64,000 bases of DNA from Castanea sativa (Eukaryota > Streptophyta > Magnoliopsida > Fagales > Fagaceae). Below the pieces are notes generated by a model. That model did no database searches, was not told where the DNA came from, and was given only the letters and a program-made list of their open reading frames with translations. Positions 1 through 10,112 of the stretch are shown piece after piece. The position numbers and the translations under genes are program-made. The stretch lies in contig NC_134020.1 in NCBI RefSeq assembly GCF_040712315.1, positions 12,172,751 through 12,236,750 of the forward strand, read 5' to 3'. Each line of letters starts with the position of its first letter. Position 1 is the stretch's first letter.

Positions 1-1725
1 CATATCAACATCGCACAAAGCGGAGAAAGTGTGAATCAAGCACACCGACACCACGAAGGTGTATCTCACAGGTGGTTACATCCAAACAAACTCTAGGAGA
101 GATGAATGTAACCACACAAGCACAAGCCCATAAAGGGCACAAAGCATGGAAAAGCCTAGATCTAGAGAGGCTAACATGGAGATGAAGCATAGAAGCAAGC
201 AAGCAAACATAGACATGCAAAGGAAATGATCCAAACCCTTTAATATAGGCCTAAGCGTGTGGATGTAGGCCTAGACCACAGGATCTAGATCCACACCCAA
301 CCAAGAAGGGCCAAAACACAAGAAAGAGAAGTATCAAGGGACAAAAAGGGTTAAAGTAGCAAATGGCATAGCAACAAGCATGGCATGGAGCACATGGCAC
401 GAACATAGATCTAAGCACACAAGCATGGCATGGAGCACATAAACACATGGATCTAAGCATAGGGACATAGATCTAAGCACTAACATGTAGATCTAAGCAA
501 AAACATGGCAAAGAACACAAAAGCATGTAAATCTAAGCATAAACATGGCAAGGAGCTTTAAAGCATGTGAATTTAAGCACGAACATTAAATTTAGACATA
601 TCCTAGCCCAAGAAGGCTAGGCCAACAACATCAAAGCGATAAATCATAGCATAAGCTAGGAATCATGCTAGAACAACTATAAAAGCATGCTAGGGAGCAA
701 GAGCGTGCTAGGGAAAGCAATAAAAGCATTTTATTAAGCAAAAAGAAGCTAGGAAAAGCTATAAAAAGAAAGGGGTATGGATTGTAGCTAAAATGCTAAA
801 TCCACACCCCTAAACCTCAAATCCAAGGTATGGAACGAGGAGAGAAAGATTGGGTGCAAGAACACTACCTTGAAGATTGAAGAAAAAAGATGAGAATCTA
901 CGGTGTTTAAGGGTGTTTGGGAGAGAAATTAGAGAGAGGAGAGAGAGAGAATTTGCCTAAAATTGCCAAGAAGTTCTTCTTCTTCTTTTTTGGCAAAATG
1001 AAGGGTTTGGGGGCATATATATTGGAAAAATGCCCCTTCAGCTTCTGACGCATCTTAAAGGGCTGTCGGCCACCCTACTGACGTCAGCAGTTTTGGCCTT
1101 TTCCCGGTTCAACTTCGAACGCGTATTTAAAGGCTTTCTTGGACTTGGATTGAGATGATCTTAGTAATTATTGAAAGCTCTAGATGTCTAGTTTCCCGAA
1201 CACTAAAGATATTGAAATTCCAACGGTCGAATCAAACATATGACATTGGGAAGCGTGTTGACGCTCTTTTTATGGTTTTCTGGATATCTCAATCATTTTA
1301 ACTCTGATTTTGACCCATGAATAGTCGTTAGAAAGGGAATTTGATAACCTTCACAATGGCACTAGTCCTAACCTTTTTAAATAGTCAAATCAAAATTAGG
1401 GTTTCTAGTGCTCTCGAAAGTCAACCTCGAGTCAAACTTAGTCAAACTTGACGAAAATCACTAAGTAGCTCAAGTTTGATGTAGAAACATGAAAAATTTC
1501 ATTTTGAGATGATTTTGATCAACTTTGACTCTTGGTTAACCCATGGTTGACTAGGAGTAATTTGGTCAATTTAACCTGAAACGGCACTTTGAGTGCTCCG
1601 ATACCTGAACGGATTGTGCCACGTCAATCTAGATATTTCTGTAGCCCCCTGGAAAAAAGATAGTATTTTTGAAATTTTCGGGGTCCGGCATGCAAATCGA
1701 GGGCGGATAAAATATTGTGTCTACA
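1..1725 (-). repeat. Part of a long LTR-like sequence, minus strand, cut by the window edge
   Basis: Read on the minus strand, the sequence begins at 1725 with TGTAGACACAATATT, followed by a GC-richer segment and then prose-like low-coding DNA. This resembles the 5' edge of long LTRs of plant Ty3/gypsy elements that start TGTAGACAC. The part near 190-700 holds many imperfect copies of words such as aagcatggcatgg and atctaagca. No coding region, PBS or second LTR is visible, so element type and the other boundary are unknown. It could be a solo LTR or the outer LTR of an element lying to the left. Confidence 0.45.
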
Positions 1726-3057
1726 ATTGACATTAACCATGTTGATTTTGGAGAACTGATATATGAATAAGTATCCAAAAATCAATTGTCACGTTGACCT
1801 ACTAGCAAAATCAAGTTTGATTTTCTACAAAATCCCAAAGTTCATGTAATAACATCATTTTATTTTGGCTGGTCCGTACACTGTTCAAGTAATATAAACT
1901 CAAATCAAAATATGATATGGCTGGGATTTTCCTAAAGATAAAGATGATATTTGATAATCAATAATGGGAAAGATAGAAGAGAGTTTAGGACAATTTTTTT
2001 GCTACTTATTAATCCTCTAATGTTTAAATAAAAATAATCTTAAAGAAATTCAAATACAAAGGAAATTCAAAGACAAATTCAAATAAAACTATATCTAATC
2101 TTTAACAATTCAAATATGGATATTCGAATGCAACAACTATCCTCATAGGCCAAGCATCTCATGCAGTCTCCTTGGCTGATCCACTCCCATCTTCAGACAA
2201 GTAATTCCCACCTTCAAACATATAAATATGGCCAGCAGTGGCATTCAACAAAAGACATGGGCCGAAATCTAAGACATGGTTGGTAATTACTACCCAAAAG
2301 TACATTTTTTTACTTCAAATTTACATGGATTACGAGCTTTTGAAATACTGTATGGAGATGCTCCAATCTTTTAGCTACGCCAATAGAGCTGCTATAAAAT
2401 GATGGTCCATTTGTGAGATTCCCTGCTTCCATCTGCAAATTTTAAACACAAATTTACTTTAATTAAAGAAGTAAATATCTTAAAAATGAAAGGATAACTA
2501 GGTGAACTAGCATTACCATCAACTATTTTTCTAGGGAGAAAAGGACTAGAAACTGACAATGGTAGGTGAGGAAAGGTTCCAAATCTAGTTGCTTCTAAAT
2601 TGTGCATAATTTTTGCAGAAAAACAAATTCAGATTCAATTTATACAACCAGAAAATGGTGCATAATCTATGTTAAATGACAATCATCTTCAATATCTTAT
2701 GCCATGGACTTAAGCATTAACCTGCCATAGAAGAGCCATACACAACAAATATGACAATATATAATGAATTGCATAAAAAAATAAGTTTAAAAAAACATGC
2801 CTCAACACTGGCTTTTTCATAGATTCTGACCTAGATCCATTCTCAACAGTTATAACACACCGAGTGTAATATTTGGCTATAAAAGACAAAAGCAGGGGCA
2901 AAAAAACAAGTTAGGCTCCCAACAAGACACTAAAGACAAGGAACTATAAAGGATGGTCATGTATCTAAGCCCCAAACACACACACACCCACAAACTTTGT
3001 AATTGTCTTATAGACACAAATCATACACAGGTTCTTATGCATATTTACTTGAAACTA
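1726..3057. other. Noncoding stretch, nothing recognised
   Basis: A/T-rich DNA with only short chance reading frames. I see no conserved protein motif, RNA gene or terminal repeat here. Confidence 0.5.
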
Positions 3058-3332
3058 GCCTCTGAGCACGCGCGTGAGGCTCTTCTATTTTTTGGGTAAA
3101 GGTTAATTTAGAGTATTTATTATAATTTGAGATTACTACATTTTTCAACCACAAAAAAAAAAAAAAAAAAAAAAATCTAGGGGTGTGATGAGTATTATGT
3201 GTGGTAAAATTATTTTTCATCACACTCCTAGGTTTTTTTTTTTGTGATTGAAAAATGTAGTAATCCTAAATTATAATAAATATTCTAAATTAACCCTTAC
3301 CCAAAAAATATAAGAGCCTCTGCGCACGCGCT
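3058..3332. mobile_element. Foldback MITE with ~120-bp inverted arms
   Basis: The left arm (about 3058-3178) and the right arm (about 3208-3332) are near-perfect reverse complements. They share gaggctctt, ttttttgggtaa, ggttaattta and gattactacatttttcaa. A run of A on the left and of T on the right also pair, leaving a loop of about 30 bp. The outer ends carry a CG-rich word (cacgcgc) that is very unusual in this A/T-rich setting. A (TA)n run follows on the right at 3334-3361. A target duplication could not be assigned, so the superfamily is open. Confidence 0.7.
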
Positions 3333-3333
3333 T

Positions 3334-3361
3334 GTATATATATATATATATATATATATAT
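3334..3361. repeat. (TA)n microsatellite
   Basis: About 13 uninterrupted TA units directly beside the foldback MITE. Confidence 0.85.
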
Positions 3362-4404
3362 TGAAAATGCATAATGAAAACATCCTCTTTTTTTCAAATT
3401 TTATGTATGGCAGTTATCATTTTTTGTCTAATCCTAAAATGTAATTTTTTAATCCTAAGATTTAGCCATTTACTACACATCCATAACATAAGTAAATAAA
3501 AGCTGAAATTTATAATTTTATGGCAAGAGATACATGTTATTTTTGGTGTTGTTGTTCTTTAAAAAATAATAATAGCATTTATCAATTTTTGTTTAATCCA
3601 AAATTTTAGTTTTTTAGTCCTAAAAGTTAGCCATTTACTACACATCCATAGCAAAAGTTAAAAAGAGTTTAAATTTCAAATTAAAAGAGTTTAAATTTCA
3701 AATATATCAACAACCTTTAAAACTGAAAAAAATGTACTTAATATTTTTTTAAGTCGTACATTTTATCCAAAAAAAAAGTACCCCTATTTTGAGGAAAAAA
3801 AAAACATAAAATTATCCCACGTTTGATCAAAAAAAAACCCAACCCAGCCACCTTTTTTTTTTTTTTTCAAATTCAATGTTTAAAAATACCTTATATTTAT
3901 CCCATGGTAACGTACATCAATAATTCTATTTTAATGGAGATGTTCAATGTTCAAATCAATCTTTCCAATTATCAAATTATCGTTAAAAAATAATAATTCA
4001 AATTCAAATTCCGCTTGCCAACATATTATATTATCCAAAAAAATATTCCTGATTTAGAAAAAATTGCCGATTGCTTTTTTATTATTATTTAATTCTCACA
4101 AAATAATTTCCCATTTTTTCATAACCACTACGACGTGAAAAATGCAATCCCCATAATATGTAAACACCTTCATCTGTACATAAATTTAAAAAAATAAAAA
4201 ATAAAAAATAAAAAACCTGAAAAGGAAATATAATAGAAAATAAAAGAAAAAAGGATAAATCTTTTTTTTAAGTCACAAAAGGATAAAGGTGGTCGGGTAG
4301 TTTTCATTCATCTATACAGTTTCTTTTTTTTTCTTTTTTTTTTCAAATACACGTTTTCCTCATTTTTTCTTTTTCTTTTTCTTTTAAGTCTCTTCCATAT
4401 TTTG
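3362..4404. other. A/T-rich noncoding DNA with repeated words
   Basis: No gene seen. A block containing ttagccatttactacacatc occurs at about 3464 and 3622, and a close variant near 6678, which indicates local duplication. Homopolymer A and T runs are frequent. Confidence 0.5.
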
Positions 4405-4600
4405 GGGGGAAGAAAAAAACTCCTACTATAACTTCTCCATCCATATCCTTATATTTAGGCACTAACATATCTGATTTCGAAAGAAAATAAAAGGCTAAAT
4501 TTTAGGAAAATTTAAAAGATTAAGGTGGAGAATTGGTGTGACCCTATCCTTATTTAAAAGTTTATCAAAAAATGAAAAACTACATGTTTTAAAAAATCTC
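4405..4600. repeat. Direct duplicate of the DNA flanking the Harbinger element
   Basis: The segment running through ctcctactataacttctcc, ggcactaacatatctga and gtgaccctatccttattt recurs at 4755-4812 and continues at 6414-6560. The second copy is interrupted exactly at ggcactaa/catat by the 4813-6413 element. This copy therefore preserves the uninterrupted site. Confidence 0.8.
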
Positions 4601-5019
4601 ATAATCTATCCATGTACTATTTAAAAAAATCCAACTTTCTATCCACGTTTAAGAACTACCCGACCACCTTTTTTTTTTTTTTTTTTCAAATTCACGTTTT
4701 CCTCTTCTTTTTTTCTTTTAAATCTCTTCCATATTTTCGAAAAAAAAAAGGACTCCTACTATAAAACCACTACTATAACTTCTCCATCCATATCCTTATA
4801 TTTAGGCACTAAGAGCACTTGCAGCAGTGGAGCTAAATAGCTATTTTAGCTCTACCAAAACACAAAAAATACCCTTGCAGCAGTGGAGCTATAGGTAATT
4901 TTTTTTGCTTAACTGCTACAGTGCTCATGTATCAATACATGAGCACTGTAGCTCAAAGCTATAAAAAAAAATAGTTTTTTTATTCAGCTCCCGATTAAAA
5001 TAATTTAAACAAAACGCCT

Positions 5020-5460
5020 CTCTCTCTCTCAGTCACTCTCATCTCTTCACCACCGAAGCTCTCAACTCTCTCAACTCTCATCTCTTCTCTTTCAACTCTC
5101 TCAACTCACTCAAGCTCACTCTCTCAAGCTCACCGCCGCCGGCCCGTCACCGACCCACCAGCTGAGACCCACGCCATCCGAAGCTCTCAACTCTCTCAAG
5201 CTCACCGCCGCCGAGACCCACCAGCTAAGACCCACTGTCCCCGACCCACCAGCTGAGACCCACTGTCCCTGACCCACCAGCTGAGACCCACCGCCGATCA
5301 ACGCTCTCAGCCTCAGACCCACTCCGTCTCAAGCTCTCAAACCCACGCCGTCACCGAACCTCTCAGCTGAGACCCATCGCCGATCAACCCTTTCACCGCC
5401 GGTCAGCTCAGATCCACCGCCGATCAGCTCAACCCTTTCACTTCAGGTCAGTTGTTCTTT
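5020..5460 (+). other. C-rich gene-like cargo inside the Harbinger element
   Basis: A block rich in CTCTC and then in repeats of gagacccacc(a/g)c ends at caggtcagttg, which looks like a splice donor followed by T-rich intron-like DNA. This resembles a 5' UTR/first exon boundary of a host gene. It has no long reading frame. Whether it is captured host sequence or element-specific repeat cannot be decided from the sequence alone. Confidence 0.35.
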
Positions 5461-5810
5461 CAGTTTATTATTTTAGATGCAATAATTTTTTTTCTGTTCA
5501 TCTTGTTTGTGTTGTGAGGTGGTGCATGATGGGTTGAGATTGATGGTGGTTAATCCCATTTCTGATTTTCTAGTTTTTAATGGTGATATGGTTTTAATTG
5601 TGAGCTTATGAACAGGGTTTTGACAAATACAGTAAAGATGAGTGTGTTATGAGTTTAGTTTAGATGGTGATAGTGGTGATGGAGAATGAGGCGAAGATTA
5701 TGGTTAATACAAGGTAGAACCTTGGTTTAGTTTGTTGTAGAGACTAGAGATAGAAGTATAATTGGAGATTTGGAAGTACAATTGTTGTTATTGGCAGTTT
5801 AGAACTTTTC

Positions 5811-6043
5811 TGTGTACATGGAACTTTGTATTTTTTTGTGGCTTTTGATTCAGTCCATCCATGAATGGATAGAATGTATTTGTATTGGAATGTATTGGGA
5901 TTTTTCTGTTTGCAGGAATTTGGGAATTTTCTGTGTGCAGAGGGAACTTTACATTTTTTTTTTTTTGGCTTTTGATTCAGTCCATCCATCAATGAACATA
6001 ATGTAATTGGAATGTATTGGGATTTTTCTATTTGCAGGAATTT
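5811..6043. repeat. Imperfect tandem duplication of ~120-130 bp within the Harbinger element
   Basis: The succession ggaactttgtattttt, gcttttgattcagtccatcc, tgtattgggatttttct and gcaggaattt occurs twice in a row (5811-5932, then 5930-6043). A GGT/GGC-rich stretch follows (6055-6190) that could encode a glycine/valine-rich chance peptide but shows no family. Confidence 0.7.
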
Positions 6044-6416
6044 GTTGTGCGGTGGAAGAGGTGGCGGCGGCAGTGGTGGAAGAATCGGTGGTGGCGGTGA
6101 CGGTGGGCGGCGGTAGCGATTGCGGTGGCGGTGGAAGAGTCAGTGGTGGCGGCGGTAGTGACAGTGATAGCATTTGCGGTTGGTTGTGATTGTTGTTTAT
6201 TGTAATGAATATATTATTTTATTATAGTGGATATATTATTTTATTGTAGTAGATATATTATTTTTTTGTGAGGTTTATATTATTTTATTGTGTTGAAAGC
6301 TAAAATAGATTCACTGCTGCAGGATGTTTTGTAAAGTGTGTAGGTAAAATAGATAAAGTAACTTTTTGTGGAGCTAAAAAGCTAAATTTTTAGCTCCACT
6401 GCTGTGGATGCTCTAA

Positions 6417-7340
6417 CATATCTAATTTTGAAAGGAAATAAAAGGCTAAATTTTAGGGAAATTTAAAAGATTAAAGTGGAAAATTGGTGTGACCCTATCC
6501 TTATTTAAAAGTTTATCAAAAAAAGAAAAACTACACATTTAAAAAAATCCCATGTTCTATCCATGTACAATTAAAAAAAATCCCACTTTCTATTCCACAT
6601 TTAAAAACTACTCGACTACCCCTTTTTTTTTTCAAATTCAAAGTTTAAAAACTACATGTACTATTTTAATCCTAAAAGTTAGCCACTTACTACACATCCA
6701 TAATAAAAGTGAAAAAGAGTTTAAATTTCAAATATATTTATTTAATGGTAAAAGGATCGATAATACTTAGCCACTTTAACGCCGAAAACATATACAATGA
6801 TGGTAAAAAATAAATAAATAAATAAATAACTTTAATGCCAAAAACATATACAATGATGGTGAAAAAAAAAATTTCTTAAAAAAAAATACGAAGAAGGAAA
6901 AAAAAAGTGAGGAAATAGAGGATAAATATTTTTTAGAATTTAACTCTATCATGGACTCTTTAAAATCTCATCACCACATCATCAACTATTTAAATAAATA
7001 ACTAAATAAAAAAAAATTAACGCCAAAAACATATACAATGATGGTAAAAAATAAATTCTTAAAAAGGAAAAAAAAATACGAAGAAGGAAAAAAAAGTGAG
7101 GAAATAGTAATTGATCATTTATATTTTGATCATTAATCAAATTTCAAAATTACATTTAAAAAAAAAGAGAAAAAAAAAGAGAGTTAATCTAATCACCACA
7201 TCATCAACTATTTAAATAAATAACTAAAAAAAAAATTAACGCCAAAAACATATACAATGATGGTAAAAAAAAATTCTTAAAAAGAAAAAAAAAGAGTTAA
7301 CGTGATACATATATATAAAAAAAAAATAAAAAAAAAAAGT
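6417..7340. repeat. Noncoding DNA with four copies of a short repeat block
   Basis: The phrase acatatacaatgatggt recurs at about 6788, 6844, 7029 and 7250. Blocks such as cgaagaaggaaaaaa and agtgaggaaatag also recur. No gene is present. The right end of this region is similar to 18620-18780, on the far side of element 1. Confidence 0.65.
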
Positions 7341-7345
7341 AGAAT

Positions 7346-8022
7346 TGTGGGGACTAAAAGGACCTAAGCAAGTATTTGGGCCTCGGGCTTAGTTGATGGG
7401 CTCTAGTTTGTTTTAGACTAAAAGCCTCTTAGAACTGTAGCTCGGCCCACGAGATGAGAGCCCGAGGATTCCTCCGAGGACGAATATCTCCTCGGACAGA
7501 CCCACGATGACCCTGGGATTCGCCAAAAAGATCAAGGCAGGGTTACGTAAAAACCGTTGGTTAAAAGGGAGACTTAAGCGCCCTCCAGACGCAACGGTGT
7601 GAGGGAAATATCTTATGAAAAGGCTGCTACCTCCACATTAAAGATCCTACACCTACCTTCCTAGCCACATTAATGGGGAAATGACCCCTGGGCAGTAGAA
7701 TAAAAACTTTCTAGCTATTATATAAGGACTGGAAGAAGGTGGTGAAGGGGGGATCGAGGAGTTAGCAGAAAAAGAACTAAGAACTGTAATTCTGGCATAA
7801 AAGAGAAACAATACATAAATCGTCCTCGGCTTATGTCCGAGGAGGTTCCCTTGTCATATTTGTTTATTATTTGCAAAGATTATGGCTTTCTAGCCTGTTT
7901 GTCAAGTTTCCAACACCCCTAAACTAGATTTCAAATCCACACTCTACAAATCTTATTGTTTAAGGCTCATTGGGCCTGAGCCCACGTCTATCTTTAGGTC
8001 CAGGTGCAACTGTGCGCTTACA
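7346..8022 (+). repeat. 5' LTR of element 1
   Basis: It begins TGTGGGGACTAAAAGG and ends GTGCGCTTACA. It matches 17835-18511 over the full 677 bp with about 18 differences. Confidence 0.93.
7716..7726 (+). promoter_or_regulatory. Possible TATA box in the 5' LTR
   Basis: The word TATTATATAAGG lies inside the LTR, about 300 bp before its end, where an LTR promoter is expected. The same word is kept in the 3' LTR at 18205-18215. Transcription from here is inferred. Confidence 0.4.
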
Positions 8023-8024
8023 AT

Positions 8025-8040
8025 TGGCGCCGTCTGTGGG
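8025..8040 (+). other. Primer binding site of element 1
   Basis: TGGCGCCGTCTGTGGG lies two bases after the LTR end. The start TGGCGCC is complementary to a tRNA 3' end of the form ...GGCGCCA, as in other plant gypsy elements. I did not identify the exact tRNA. Confidence 0.75.
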
Positions 8041-8070
8041 AATCTAGTGCTGAAAAGGAACTTGAACACT

Positions 8071-10103
8071 ATGGCAGGCTTAGGCTCACACCATGCAGAA
8101 TCTCAGGGATCGCAGCCGGAGGATCTGTTCGAACGCCTTGAACGCCGGAGGGATCGAGAGGGTAGCGTTCACACTGAGTATCCTAGGACGAGTCGTACTC
8201 ACACTGGAGGTGCCAGTACCGCCCATGAAGATGGTGCTAAAGCCATGAAGATGGTGCTAAAGCCATGCAGAAGGAGATTGATCACCTTAAGAAGAAGTTG
8301 CACCACGTCAGGCGCAGGCATGCTTCACCCTCATCCAGTATCTCTTCCGGGAGATCCCGAGGAAGTAGTTACAGCTCTAGGTCATGGTCACCCCCCAGCA
8401 GAGCGTCCTCTGGTGAAGAGGATGGCCTATCGGGTCGTAGGAGCAGGAAGCTCCCCTCCAGGGGCTTAGGGAACGATACCATGAGCCGGGCGTTGCACTA
8501 GCTCTCCAAATCGCCATTCTCGCGCAGGATTGAGAATGGGAGGCTCCCCAAGAGGTTCACCCAACCCACCTTCACCATTTATAACGGCCGGACTGACCTG
8601 GTGGAACACGTGAGCCACTTTAACCAGAGAATGGTTGTGCATTCTCACAGTGAGACTTTGATGTAAAAAGTCTTCCCTTCTAGCCTGGGACCTGTTGCTA
8701 TGAGGTGGTTCAACGGTCTTAAATCAGGGTCTATAAGTTCGTTCGGGGAGCTGACTAGAGCATTTGCATCACGATTTATTACATGCAGTAGAGTTCCTCG
8801 ACCGTTGGACTCATTGTTGTCTATGGCTATGAAGGAGGGCGAGACGTTGAAAGCATACTCCGACAGGTATTGGGAGATGTTTAATGAGATAGATGGTGAT
8901 TTTGATGAGGTGACAATCAATACTTTCAAGGTGGACCTTCCAACTGATCATGACTTGAGAAAGTCCTTGACTAAAAAACCCGTACGGAGCGTACGTCGCC
9001 TCATGGACCGTATTGATGAATATAAAAGGGTTGAGGAAGACCAACAGCAGGGGAAGGGTAAGGCAAAGGTTATCCCGCAAGAGAGAAGGGATTTCATGTC
9101 GGACAGGTATCACAACAGCAAGCCGAGAAGAGATTACTCCGAGCAGTCTGGCTCGGCGGCACCTCAGACAGTTAATACTGTGTTCCAAGAGCCGGTACAC
9201 CAGCTACTAGAGAAGGTCCGTAAGGAACCCTACTTCAAATGGCCCGGTAAGATGGCAGGAGATCCTGCCAAGAGGAATCAGAATCTCTTTTATCAGTACC
9301 ATCAAGACGTGGGTCATACTACCGAGAACTGCCGGACCCTCTAGAATCACTTGGAGCAGCTTGTCAGCGAAGGGAAGTTAAAGCAGCACCTGTACCAACC
9401 TAGCAGACAGGGAAGTCAGTTCGGCTTGAATAATCAGAGGAATAACTCATCTCAGCCTCCTTTGGGAACGATCAACGTCATCTTTGCGAAGCTGGGCAGG
9501 ACTGGCTCATGTCCTACTAGGGTGCTGGCCATCTCGAACTCCCAAGCCGAGGACGGGGGCTCCAGGCCAAAGAGATTGAAGCTAAATGTGCCCGTCTTGG
9601 GATTCTCAGAGGAAGATAAGATTGGGACCATCCAACCCCATGACGACGCCCTGGTGGTTACGCTGAGGATAGGGAATTACGATGTGAGAAGAGTAATGAT
9701 TGATCAAGGCAGTGGCGCAGATATCATGTACCCTAATTTATTTAAGGGGCTAAAGTTGAAATTAGAGGACCTCACACCTTACGACTCGCCGTTGATAAGT
9801 TTTGAAGGGAAGGCCGTTATACCTAAGGGACAAATTCGCCTACCCGTGCAGTCTGGCTCCGAGACGGTCGAGGTGGATTTTATCGTGGTCGATTCATATT
9901 CCCCATACACAGCCATCCTTGCTCGGCCCTGGCTGCACGCCCTGGGAGCAGTTTCCTCCACCTTGCATGTTAAGGTGAAGTTCCCCTCGAGAGAATGCAT
10001 TGAAGAGATTCTCGGCAGCCAGTTGATGGCTAGGCAATGCATATCGGCCGCAATACTGCATCAGACCAAACCGCAATCCTCGACCTCGGCTGTGAAAGAC
10101 TTG
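8071..10103 (+). pseudogene. gag-protease region of element 1, broken
   Basis: The first in-frame ATG after the PBS is at 8071. The N-terminal part is hydrophilic and is thrown out of frame near 8223-8262 by a 20-bp tandem duplication. Stops follow at 8499 (TAG), 8664 (TAA) and 9342 (TAG in place of the Trp codon kept in element 2). The gag core (about 8700-9050) matches the second Tat copy closely. The zinc knuckle (about 9290-9335) is of the C-x2-H-x4-H-x4-C type but its first Cys is Tyr. The protease (about 9620-9960) has the active-site motif DQGSGAD at 9702. The frame ends at the UAG at 10104, which is conserved between copies and probably functional rather than a lesion. Confidence 0.85.
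8223..8262 (+). repeat. 20-bp tandem duplication in gag
   Basis: The unit catgaagatggtgctaaagc occurs twice in tandem. Twenty is not a multiple of three, and the gag frame upstream (phase of 8071) and downstream (phase of 8265) differ by exactly this amount. The duplication alone accounts for the frameshift. Confidence 0.85.
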
Positions 10104-10112
10104 TAGCAATTA
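10104..10112 (+). promoter_or_regulatory. Candidate UAG readthrough signal between protease and RT (element 1)
   Basis: The in-frame stop reads TAG CAA TTA. UAG followed by CAR-YYA is the tobamovirus-type context known to promote stop-codon readthrough. The same position in element 2 reads TAG CAA TCA, which also fits. The reading frame continues without shift into RT. Function is inferred from conservation and context. Confidence 0.6.

Larger units (their letters stand above)
4813..6413. mobile_element. Non-autonomous PIF/Harbinger-type element (1601 bp)
   Basis: The left end reads gagcacttgcagcagtggag and the right end, reverse-complemented, reads gagcatccacagcagtggag. This gives about 25-bp terminal inverted repeats. 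The element is flanked by TAA at 4810-4812 and 6414-6416, and the paralogous copy near 4460 has a single TAA, so a 3-bp TAA target duplication is directly demonstrated. TAA duplications are typical of PIF/Harbinger (Tourist) elements. No transposase frame is present. A perfect 17-bp-arm palindrome lies at about 4918-4953. Confidence 0.8.

Noticed and set aside
5116..5322. Minus-strand frame with GGSQLVGQGQWVS repeats
   Set aside because: It is the reverse of a C-rich simple repeat inside the Harbinger element; no protein family and no conserved start.
6007..6189. Gly/Val-rich plus-strand frame
   Set aside because: Comes from GGT/GGC repeats within the non-autonomous element; no sign of selection or of a gene model.
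8811..9200. 129-codon minus-strand frame over gag
   Set aside because: Shadow of the gag coding sequence; no motif and no similar frame needed to explain the region.
10104..10106. Treating this UAG as one more decay mutation
   Set aside because: The partner element has the same UAG with a conserved downstream hexamer, unlike all other stops, which are sense codons in the partner.
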